Source: DASVTR01 sp036382855
GTDB lineage: Bacteria > Acidobacteriota > Blastocatellia > Pyrinomonadales > Pyrinomonadaceae
NCBI GenBank assembly: GCA_036382855.1
Contig: DASVPO010000021.1
Span: forward strand, 53,874 to 117,873
Length of the DNA stretch: 64,000 nt
Direction of reading: 5' to 3'
Both the position numbers and the translations under genes were made by a program. Shown in pieces: positions 44,692-51,353 of the stretch; positions within the stretch are counted from its first letter, which is position 1, and each line of letters begins with the position of its first letter. Under the pieces are notes generated by a model that made no database searches, was not told where the DNA came from, and was given only the letters and a program-made list of their open reading frames with translations.

Positions 44692-45183
44692 TTAGTCTCG
44701 GCCCTTTGCCGATTTTATCGCGCATAATGCCTGCCGAATTCCACCTAAATGATATGCCGTATGAACTAATACTGCGAGCGACCCCGATACCCCGTATTCA
44801 CCTTCCCACTTCTCATAATTCTCCATCGTAGTCAAAACTCTGTGATAGCTTGCTTGGAGCCTTCGCTTCATTTCTTCCCACTCTTCCGGCGTTACCCCTC
44901 GTACATTTTGCCAGATTTCACGCCAGTCCACCTTAGTCACTTCCTTCTTTCGCATCATGTCGTTCAGCACATCAAGATAGAACCGGACATGTTCGACGTG
45001 TGCGGCAATTGGGGCACACCCTTGTGCAATCGGACAGGAGGCATCTTCGGCAGAAACACTCTCCAATGTTTCAAGTAAGGATGTACCCTTATCAAGGTAT
45101 ATTCCGTGATGGCGCTCAAAGGTCTCATCTAGACACTGGAAAAGTTCTTTCTTAAACAACTCAATTACAACCTGATTGGACAT
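44692..45183 (-). CDS. DinB-superfamily metal-binding protein; reverse cassette gene
   Basis: 163 aa four-helix protein. Candidate metal-ligand histidines sit where DinB/YfiT proteins have them: HVEHVRFYL in the second helix and VHTAYHLGGIRQAL in the last. The family contains thiol transferases and many uncharacterised proteins; no reaction can be assigned. It is the first cassette after leader site 2 (45251-45296); the core GTTGGGC and its inverse core ACCCAAC match except at one base. Confidence 0.75.
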   Translation of the reverse strand: MSNQVVIELFKKELFQCLDETFERHHGIYLDKGTSLLETLESVSAEDASCPIAQGCAPIAAHVEHVRFYLDVLNDMMRKKEVTKVDWREIWQNVRGVTPEEWEEMKRRLQASYHRVLTTMENYEKWEGEYGVSGSLAVLVHTAYHLGGIRQALCAIKSAKGRD

Positions 45184-45250
45184 AATCTTCTCCGGGTTCT
45201 TAGATCAAGATGACATCACATTTCCCATTGTAGCCTTGTCTATAGTAGCC

Positions 45251-45360
45251 GCCCAACGCATATCAGACATACTAAAGGGCGTCTTATTTTACGCCCATTC
45301 CACTGCCTAATTCCGAATGCCTCATAAGGCTGACAAACTGCCAGCAGCTTGGACGCCCAT
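45251..45360 (-). repeat. candidate attI-like leader site 2
   Basis: Minus strand: ATGGGCGTCCAAGCTGCTGG (from 45360), then GGGCGT/ACGCCC hairpin arms (45277-45296) with an 8-base loop unrelated to that of site 1, then GTCTGATATGC and core GTTGGGC (45251-45257). The hairpin stem is kept while the loop differs, and GCTGGCAG also recurs in site 1 (23881-23904). It stands 68 bp before the DinB gene. No inverse core. Confidence 0.5.
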
Positions 45361-45388
45361 GCCAAGCATGAGCGACAAACATCGATGT

Positions 45389-45475
45389 AAATACATCTTG
45401 AGAAAGCCGGAAGACGTATTGAAACTAGCTGAGACTATCTCTCGCCTGCTCGCCGCACATTCAGAAAGAAAGTAG
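45389..45475 (+). pseudogene. duplicated 3' fragment of the TPR-Fis-REC gene
   Basis: The last 29 codons of a receiver domain (LRKPEDVLKLAETISRLLAA, then a stop) match the end of the gene at 40689-42561 with several substitutions. The fragment is followed by the same spacing and the same 50-bp attC half site. It has no upstream coding part, so it is a relic of a second gene copy or of a segmental duplication. Confidence 0.75.
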
Positions 45476-45506
45476 CTTGAGAATCATGTTTGCGCTGAGA
45501 TACCTA

Positions 45507-45556
45507 CATGGTAGGAGCCATGCTATCGAGGCGTCGGGTTGAATGAGTCGTTAGGC
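45507..45556 (-). repeat. left half of a reverse attC; 50-bp exact duplicate
   Basis: Identical to 42598-42647. Minus strand: GCCTAAC (45550-45556), GACTCATTCAACCCGACGCC, CTCGATAGCATGGCTCC, then loss of the right half. It contains the stop codon of the 76-aa zinc-ribbon gene. Confidence 0.8.
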
Positions 45557-45781
45557 ATTGCTAGTATCAGACGGGACTTCTGCTTGCGTCGGTTCGTCTG
45601 GTCTAAAGCCAATAACAGCAGGGTTGAAAAAGATCATATGCCCGCAGTTAGTGCAAGCTATAGTTACCTGCGGTATTCCATGGCTGTAATAGAAGCGTGT
45701 GGTGTGTAGATTAAAGCCTATAGGTAGCGTTGCCATACCCATAGCCTCCCATTTTGAAAAACCACAGCAGGTACAACGCAT
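45551..45781 (-). CDS. small zinc-ribbon protein, 76 aa; second gene of the SIR2-like cassette
   Basis: Two Cys pairs, CTCCGF at the N-terminus and IACTNCGHMIFF later, form a zinc ribbon. The C-terminus is acidic/polar and its stop (TAA) is supplied by the attC inverse core. It lies 26 bp after the SIR2-like gene on the same strand with no attC between, so both travel in one cassette. It could be a partner, sensor or antitoxin of the SIR2-like protein. Confidence 0.65.
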   Translation of the reverse strand: MRCTCCGFSKWEAMGMATLPIGFNLHTTRFYYSHGIPQVTIACTNCGHMIFFNPAVIGFRPDEPTQAEVPSDTSNA

Positions 45782-45807
45782 CTGCCCACATTTTTCGCTA
45801 AGCCACT

Positions 45808-46746
45808 CTAATATTCTTTTACCGTCAGCTTGTTGTAAGTTCCATGAGTTAGTAACCTCTGCATTAAATTTTTGTACGCTGTATTAAATCGATCGCCCAC
45901 GTATTCTGTAAAACCTCGCCGAGAGCTTTCGCACCAAGATTCCAATGCCCCCTGATCACCAATAAAGTAAATGCGAGCCTTCGTAGCCCTAAGAGGTTCC
46001 CATATATGAGTATCCTCCGGCAGTGGTCGTACTCCAATGCATACAATTATAGAAGCAGCCTCAACTTGTCTGATCCAATCTCTTTGGAGTTTACGAATAA
46101 CTGAAGGTGAGACGCTTAAGGGCTTTCCTCGCATATATAAGCACATTACTGGGGCCAGTGCTGTTTGAACAAGACAATGTTGTATGATCTGGTTAGTATC
46201 AAGAAAGGCTTGTACACCTCCCTCCCAGAGGATACCTGTACCATAAGATATACCTTGACTTGCCGGTATCCCATACGAAAACATATTGCAAGAGCCATGT
46301 AGTTTCCAAACAGGTATTGATTCACTATTCCCCTCATCAAAATAAGAACTCATGTGTCCATGTTCCAGAAGTGAGAATTCAAGCAAGCATTCGTAGTTCA
46401 ACGTAGAAAAGAGAGTAGCGCCTAGCATTCCCGTGTCATTTAAGTCTGAAATCAATCTACAGTAGAGTGTTGAGCTCCTATAAGGTCTAAACTGTATAAA
46501 GTAAATCGCCATTTCACGCATCAACTGAGGAATAAAAGCACCATAATTATCATAGATAAGTTGCATACCCTGCTCAAAGTCTTGCGTGAAAATGTCTTTG
46601 ATGTAGGCTGAGAAGGCACCCCAAGAGCTGGGATAAATATGTTTTAAGATGGGATAAAGTTGGAAGCCTAGCGGGGGCTGCTCTGGCAATGTCCCTCCTG
46701 CACCATAACTAGCTCCAGCACCAAATAGAAATACAATGCTCTTCAT
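45808..46746 (-). CDS. SIR2-like protein, candidate NADase effector; reverse cassette gene
   Basis: 312 aa. N-terminal nucleotide loop VFLFGAGASYGAGG, then LNYECLLE (about residue 120), VWKLHGSCN (about 146) and a late strand IIVCIGVRPLPEDTHIW, the SIR2-type order. Shorter than and not closely similar to the SIR2_2 cassette protein at 29.3 kb. It forms a two-gene cassette with the 76-aa zinc-ribbon gene. Two-gene cassettes are uncommon and often are toxin-antitoxin or defence modules. The start lies 38 bp after the attC core. Confidence 0.7.
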   Translation of the reverse strand: MKSIVFLFGAGASYGAGGTLPEQPPLGFQLYPILKHIYPSSWGAFSAYIKDIFTQDFEQGMQLIYDNYGAFIPQLMREMAIYFIQFRPYRSSTLYCRLISDLNDTGMLGATLFSTLNYECLLEFSLLEHGHMSSYFDEGNSESIPVWKLHGSCNMFSYGIPASQGISYGTGILWEGGVQAFLDTNQIIQHCLVQTALAPVMCLYMRGKPLSVSPSVIRKLQRDWIRQVEAASIIVCIGVRPLPEDTHIWEPLRATKARIYFIGDQGALESWCESSRRGFTEYVGDRFNTAYKNLMQRLLTHGTYNKLTVKEY

Positions 46747-46783
46747 ACATCAATTTATAGGGTTTAATGCAATTACGTCAGTC

Positions 46784-46888
46784 GCCTTGCGCCGGAGCTA
46801 AGCCACCGCGAGCAGCATCCACCACAATGAAACCAGAGAATGATGAAAGCCATGCTATCGAGCGGCCGGTTTGCGCGACTTGTTAGGT
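46784..46888 (-). repeat. attC site (reverse), core mutated
   Basis: Minus strand: inverse core ACCTAAC (46882-46888), AAGTCGCGCAAACCGGCCGC, centre TCGATAGCATGGCTTTCATC, right arm GGTGGCTTAGCTCCGGC and core GCAAGGC (46784-46790), where GTTAGGC is expected. The last codons of the TIR-like gene lie inside it. Confidence 0.75.
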
Positions 46889-47754
46889 AGCTTAGATGAA
46901 AGCGGGTTACGTCTCTTTTGGCTTTTATCAGCAAGTATTTCATAAAAGCGGTCGAAGACTTTTCTCTCTTCTATATCAATTTGATGATAAACCTTGTTAC
47001 GTTTCGCACTTCGAGGTAGCCCGGATTTTATAATAGGGTATATTTCTGTCTTAAGGATTCTCTTCAACTCCAGCTCCGTAAAATTTTTCTCAAAGAACCG
47101 ACGCATATCACCGAGCGTTTGGCTTTTGAACCCTCTGAACAACCTTCTACTCTTATCAATTGCATTATTAACGTCTCTGAAGAGGCTGCTGAATTTATAA
47201 GTCTTTGGGTTTTTGTTCGCTATCATTAAAGTCCTTTCGACAATTGGAACTAAAGTATCTGCCAAGGACGCTCGATGTAATTCTATAAGTAGCCTCGTTT
47301 TACTATCATCAAGGACGGCTTGAGTACTGAGCATGGTCATACCCTTTGCTCTTTTCTCTCGTCTAGCTTTAAAAACGATCTCAGGTAGTAAACCCAATAG
47401 CTTTAATTTAAGATTTTCAAAGGAAGAGTATTTAACAAGGAGAAAACCAGCAAGATTGGTGGGTGGCTTTCCCTTACTCGTCAGAACGAAATATTTACCT
47501 ATGCCATAGGCATACCCCAATTCAATAAACACATTTGGCTTTCTTCCTTCAGTTATGTCAAATACACACAAGAGTGCATCATCAATTAAGGGCAGTATAT
47601 TATCTGTCAAGATATGTCCCTTGACATGATGTTTATCGGCATACTCAACTCGTAAACTGCTATCATATTCTTCAAAGGCAGAATTTACGGCCCGCCGAAA
47701 GTCGTCGGTGAATTCTTCCGTAAATCGATGGCCTACAAATACGGAACTGGGCAT
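46855..47754 (-). CDS. TIR/nucleoside-deoxyribosyltransferase-like effector; reverse cassette gene
   Basis: 299 aa. The N-terminal 125 residues have the flavodoxin-like TIR/deoxyribosyltransferase pattern: SVFVGHRF, CVFDITEGRKPNVFIELGYAYG (nucleotide-loop strand and the conserved Glu) and YFVLTSKGK. The C-terminal 170 residues are helical and basic, without a recognised domain. Such proteins occur as NAD-consuming effectors in anti-phage systems; this is inference. The tail LPNKSRKPAAR and its TAG stop are encoded by the attC site. Leader site 4 stands 33 bp upstream. Confidence 0.65.
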   Translation of the reverse strand: MPSSVFVGHRFTEEFTDDFRRAVNSAFEEYDSSLRVEYADKHHVKGHILTDNILPLIDDALLCVFDITEGRKPNVFIELGYAYGIGKYFVLTSKGKPPTNLAGFLLVKYSSFENLKLKLLGLLPEIVFKARREKRAKGMTMLSTQAVLDDSKTRLLIELHRASLADTLVPIVERTLMIANKNPKTYKFSSLFRDVNNAIDKSRRLFRGFKSQTLGDMRRFFEKNFTELELKRILKTEIYPIIKSGLPRSAKRNKVYHQIDIEERKVFDRFYEILADKSQKRRNPLSSKLPNKSRKPAAR

Positions 47755-47787
47755 AAGCTATTTTAACTTCAGTTGAACTAAATTGCT

Positions 47788-47842
47788 GCCTAACATATAT
47801 CAGACCGTCTATATTTTACGACTATTCCCGACTTTTACTGCC
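47788..47842 (-). repeat. candidate attI-like leader site 4
   Basis: Minus strand: GGCAGTAAAAGTCGGGAATA, then GGTCTGATATAT and core GTTAGGC (47788-47794). It is similar to site 3 over its whole length (shared GTAAAAGTCGG and GTCTRAT). No left inverse core. Directly upstream of the TIR-like cassette gene. Confidence 0.5.
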
Positions 47843-47872
47843 ATCAGTAGATAAAGCATTATCGGAATGGAT

Positions 47873-49693
47873 TTAGTCAATTGTGTGAAAGATTGTTTTC
47901 ATCTCATTTATAATCTCACCCAACCGTTCAACATTCCATTTACGTTCAGGTTCTCTTAATCGCCTCTTTCGGACAAACCTTAAAAACACTTCTTGAAATG
48001 TGTGAAGTGGCTCAATTCGAGCAATGTAGCGTTCTAGAACTTCAGATAAAGTTACTTGCTTTAGATATGGAATAACTACCTCTATATCTTCAACCGTAAT
48101 CAGTGAGAAAGGCCGTACTATGTTAGGGATTAAATCGTATTTCTTAATCTCTTTATCAAACATCTCTCTTAAATGGTAGTTGGCGAAACCAAGTGAAAGC
48201 GAGAAGTCTTGAATAATCAATAGTGGATAGAGCTTTCTTACCTTATTCACTTCCTTCAACTTAAATTGAAGTATAGAATTTTCGTTATTATCTCGCTCCG
48301 AAAATACTTCTCTTTTGCTCGGATCAGCATTAAATACAATCCCTATATTTTTGGCGAGTTGACGGACTCCTTGACCAAATTTCTCTTCAAGTTCGGAAAT
48401 TAACTTATCGCTGTTGCCGCTATATTTTGCTGGAAGAGTGAGGTATTTACCTTTGTATTCCATTGCTACGAAACTTGAGCCTTTTAACCATACACCATCA
48501 AAAAACGGGTAGTTAGTTTTGCGGCGATCAAGTTTGGGTGAATAAAAGAATTGTTTCGTTCTAATCGGAAATGCTTCGCGCAGTCTATCATTCACATAAA
48601 TTTCAAAAACATCTCCCCAATATCTCCTATGAAAGTTTTCGCGGTCTGGTTCATGTCCTTCTAATGATTTGAAAATAACGTGATAAAGACCTAACGCGAC
48701 TTTCTCTTTTAGAAAGCCAAAATCAATGCAGGTAGCAACATCTCTTTCATCTCGCGTATAAACTAATGGATAAGTTCTGAAAGTTGTGAAGTCCTGCTGT
48801 AATGTAAGCTGGTCTTTTGGCGGGTTAGCTCGTAAAAGCTCGATCAAGCTATCATAATCCGTGCTAGTCAGTTCAAAAAAAGTGTTAACTTCCTCCTCAT
48901 TTACATCAATCTTAGAGAAAATCACATGCTTGCTAATATTGAACTTTTCTGGATGTTCCAACAGAACCTCTGGATTTTCAGATTCGCTCCAATAAAGAGT
49001 GTAAACGCCGAGAACGAGCCATAAATAACGCTTTAGTTCTATATTTCGGAGTTGCGCGAATTTTTGGGATAAGCTCAAATCACTTCCGAAAGGAAACCTA
49101 GCAATTTCACGATCAAAGATTCTGACGTATTCATCATGGCGCGCGGCTGCGTACTCAACATCTGGAGTGTTCGATAATTCTGCTGAAGAGATGAACTGCG
49201 AGAACAATTCATTGCGTATTCTTTTATTCTCATCTTCACCTTCTTGCCTTTGGAGTCTCTCTTCCTGCTCTGGAAGGAATAATAAGTCATTCAAGATGAG
49301 ACACGCCTTCCCCAATTCCCTCTGAGTGTCAGAATTCAAATCTATCTCCCCTAAATCATTAGCTTCCAGTAAAATCATCTTCATGCACGTTAATAGCTGT
49401 TGGCGATGGAAGATAATTCGCTCAAACATTGATCGCTCATCAGGGAATTTCCTTTTTACCTGTTTATAAAGTGTGGCATTAGTAAGATCGTATAGCAGCC
49501 GGTCTTGAACAAATCCCTGTCTCTTTAGATCACTATAGCGATAAAAGGAGATGAAGGTGTTAACTACCGCCAGCAGAAAGAATAGGGGTTTCTTTTTGTA
49601 ACTGAACAGAATCTCCTTAAGTTGTTCGACACTAGGGGTACTCCCGTTTATTTCAAAATAAGTAATAGGCAAGAGTCCGTTGGGTTTTGGCAT
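47873..49693 (-). CDS. large protein with PD-(D/E)XK-like motif, possible defence nuclease
   Basis: 606 aa from the ATG at 49693, which has AGGTG upstream; a GTG at 49705 is an alternative. Mostly helical. About residues 405-430 contain FFDGVWLKGSSFVAMEYKGK, a hydrophobic strand with Asp and a following strand with Glu-x-Lys, the pattern of PD-(D/E)XK nucleases. Not otherwise recognised. It lies outside any attC pair, just upstream of the TIR-like cassette and on the same strand. Confidence 0.5.
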   Translation of the reverse strand: MPKPNGLLPITYFEINGSTPSVEQLKEILFSYKKKPLFFLLAVVNTFISFYRYSDLKRQGFVQDRLLYDLTNATLYKQVKRKFPDERSMFERIIFHRQQLLTCMKMILLEANDLGEIDLNSDTQRELGKACLILNDLLFLPEQEERLQRQEGEDENKRIRNELFSQFISSAELSNTPDVEYAAARHDEYVRIFDREIARFPFGSDLSLSQKFAQLRNIELKRYLWLVLGVYTLYWSESENPEVLLEHPEKFNISKHVIFSKIDVNEEEVNTFFELTSTDYDSLIELLRANPPKDQLTLQQDFTTFRTYPLVYTRDERDVATCIDFGFLKEKVALGLYHVIFKSLEGHEPDRENFHRRYWGDVFEIYVNDRLREAFPIRTKQFFYSPKLDRRKTNYPFFDGVWLKGSSFVAMEYKGKYLTLPAKYSGNSDKLISELEEKFGQGVRQLAKNIGIVFNADPSKREVFSERDNNENSILQFKLKEVNKVRKLYPLLIIQDFSLSLGFANYHLREMFDKEIKKYDLIPNIVRPFSLITVEDIEVVIPYLKQVTLSEVLERYIARIEPLHTFQEVFLRFVRKRRLREPERKWNVERLGEIINEMKTIFHTID

Positions 49694-50082
49694 GATTTGA
49701 TTCACCTGAGACTTTGCTCAGCAATCTCACGAATCACAGACTCAAACGATATTATGGTTTTTGACTGTGGTGGAAAATGTAGCAACTACCTGCACTCACT
49801 TAGTATCTTGGAGTAATAGCAAATTAGACAAACTATGATATTTATAGGACTGCGACACTCCATGACACTCTATGATATATGCCCTAACTGAACTGCAAAG
49901 CCTTTAATCTTCAAACCTTCAACCAGACATCCCAGTGCCGGAAGCAATCCATCGCCTTGTATATCATTTAAGCCGCGAGGAACGAAACTCTGCAAAGGGA
50001 TTACTGTAGAGCTATCATCTCAAATGCAGGAAGCGAAAGCAGCGTGAGACAACAGCGATTAGTAATGTAAGATAACTACTAG
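49694..50082. other. intergenic region, no gene seen
   Basis: About 390 AT-rich bp between the divergent 606-aa gene and the 96-aa gene. A short direct repeat (GACACTCCAT, GACACTCTAT) lies near 49847-49866. It should contain the promoter of the large leftward gene. Confidence 0.35.
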
Positions 50083-50161
50083 GACTCGCCTTACTTTCAG
50101 TCGTGAATTGCAATCACGGCTGACGAAGACACGCTGCATCCCTGAAGCGGCGGGGCGAGTC
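50083..50161 (+). ncRNA. candidate structured RNA or leader with closed multi-stem fold
   Basis: Outer stem GACTCGCC (50083-50090) with GGCGAGTC (50154-50161). Inside are a hairpin CAGtCGTGA/TCACGgCTG (50098-50122) and a small stem CGCT/AGCG (50132-50149). An ACTTTTAATCTTT run follows the closing stem. The gene starting at 50208 is downstream. The layout suits a three-way-junction leader or terminator; no known riboswitch consensus is recognised. Confidence 0.4.
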
Positions 50162-50207
50162 ACTTTTAATCTTTCCAGGGAGTCAGGCCGATTCAGGGGA
50201 GGCCACG

Positions 50208-50498
50208 GTGACCGAAACCGAAATAAACGCGCTTGCCCGTGAAGTAATTGAATTAGCGGCTGTTGCCTGTGTAGTTGATGAAGAGTGGAAGGATATCATC
50301 AAGGCTCAACCAATAATTTGGGCACAGACAGGAAACGTCGCTTTTCTTTTCACTGGCTCAACTGATACGGGGCAGGTAGAGGCTATTCTTGACCCGCTTC
50401 CATATGTCACGACAATAATTAACAGGTATCTAACTGACAATATTCCTTTAAATAAGGATACGTTTGTCTATTTAACGCTTGAGATGCTAAAGCGCTAG
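50208..50498 (+). CDS. hypothetical protein, 96 aa
   Basis: GTG start with GGGGAGG about 8 bp upstream. Mainly helical and acidic N-terminus (ETEINALAREVIELAAVACV). No recognised domain. 3 bp separate it from the next gene, so the two form an operon in the integrative-element remnant. Confidence 0.55.
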   Translation: MTETEINALAREVIELAAVACVVDEEWKDIIKAQPIIWAQTGNVAFLFTGSTDTGQVEAILDPLPYVTTIINRYLTDNIPLNKDTFVYLTLEMLKR

Positions 50499-50501
50499 CC
50501 C

Positions 50502-51002
50502 GTGCTTGTTGTGTTGAGTTCGGTGGAGGCTTCGTATGGCGCTACGGCTCATATAATACCGCATCAGGATAGAAAAGAGATGCTGGGCAAATTCAAAAAT
50601 ATACGTCAAGAGGTTTTCGGCTTTGACCTTGATAAAAAGAAAGGGAACAAAAAGAATTTATCTCCGATTGGCGAGCGGATGGCCTTTCAAGCCATCACTG
50701 ACATTTTGCCGATATTTAGTGAGATACAGAGCAAACTCCGCCAAATTCGCAGTGAATGGGAAGCGGAGTCGCCACATAGAAGATCGAGGGAAGCCGGGCT
50801 ATGGCGCAATCATCTTAAAACAGTTGTAGCCCCACAAGATTATCCAGAATATCGAATTGAAGTTCTAACTGCGCTTGCGAATAGTAAGCGAACCCCCACC
50901 TATGCTGCTTGTGTGCATCTTGCGCCATTCTTTTGTAGCACAGCCGCCACGCTCTATAAAAATATGGAGAACGGCAGCAGAAATAGATTTCCGAATCAAT
51001 AG
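50502..51002 (+). CDS. hypothetical protein, 166 aa
   Basis: GTG start, 3 bp after the previous stop; a shorter form could begin at the ATG near 50580. Helical, basic middle (GFDLDKKKGNKKN). The final codons lie inside the first of two overlapping hairpins that follow. Function unknown; element-associated. Confidence 0.5.
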   Translation: MLVVLSSVEASYGATAHIIPHQDRKEMLGKFKNIRQEVFGFDLDKKKGNKKNLSPIGERMAFQAITDILPIFSEIQSKLRQIRSEWEAESPHRRSREAGLWRNHLKTVVAPQDYPEYRIEVLTALANSKRTPTYAACVHLAPFFCSTAATLYKNMENGSRNRFPNQ

Positions 51003-51047
51003 CACTATTTGATTCGGAAAAGAGACTCTTTTTTCTGAATCAAATAG
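50988..51047 (+). terminator. two mutually exclusive hairpins after the 166-aa gene
   Basis: Hairpin 1: TTTCCGAATCAATAG (50988-51002) with CTATTTGATTCGGAAA (51005-51020). Hairpin 2: CTATTTGATTC (51005-51015) with GAATCAAATAG (51037-51047), continued inward by AAAAGAG/CTCTTTT. Both use the segment 51005-51020, so only one can form. It looks like a terminator with an alternative fold, or an element-end repeat. Confidence 0.6.
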
Positions 51048-51090
51048 CTCAATTAAATTATCGAATAAAAATCAAAAGATTTCATCCAAG

Positions 51091-51264
51091 GGACCGTAGC
51101 GAGTTAATCGGCATCGGTCCTTTTCTATTGCCGATAGTTTGATAACTGAAGCTGTCGCCACCACACAGCGAGAGAGAAGTTTAATTCGTTCTTGCGCGCC
51201 CGCCGTGCCGTAAGGACGGGCTGAGTTTGATGGTGTGGTGGCTGTCAAACTCAGCTTTTTATTT
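51091..51264 (+). promoter_or_regulatory. structured leader ending in a strong intrinsic terminator, upstream of primase
   Basis: GGACCG (51091)/CGGTCC (51115) with a T-run; ATCGGCA (51107)/TGCCGAT (51129) competes with it. GCTGAGTTTGA (51220-51230) pairs with TCAAACTCAGC (51245-51255) and is followed by TTTTTATTTT, a strong terminator. GCCACCACAC (51153) can pair with GTGTGGTGGC (51234) in the terminator loop, so an anti-terminator fold is possible. About 100 bp separate it from the primase start. Confidence 0.55.
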
Positions 51265-51353
51265 TCGGGCAAGCGTCCTAACAGCATCTGGGAACGCGCC
51301 TATCTTTACACTTTCTGTACCGAAGATTTGAAGTATGGCACGAGGTATTCGGC

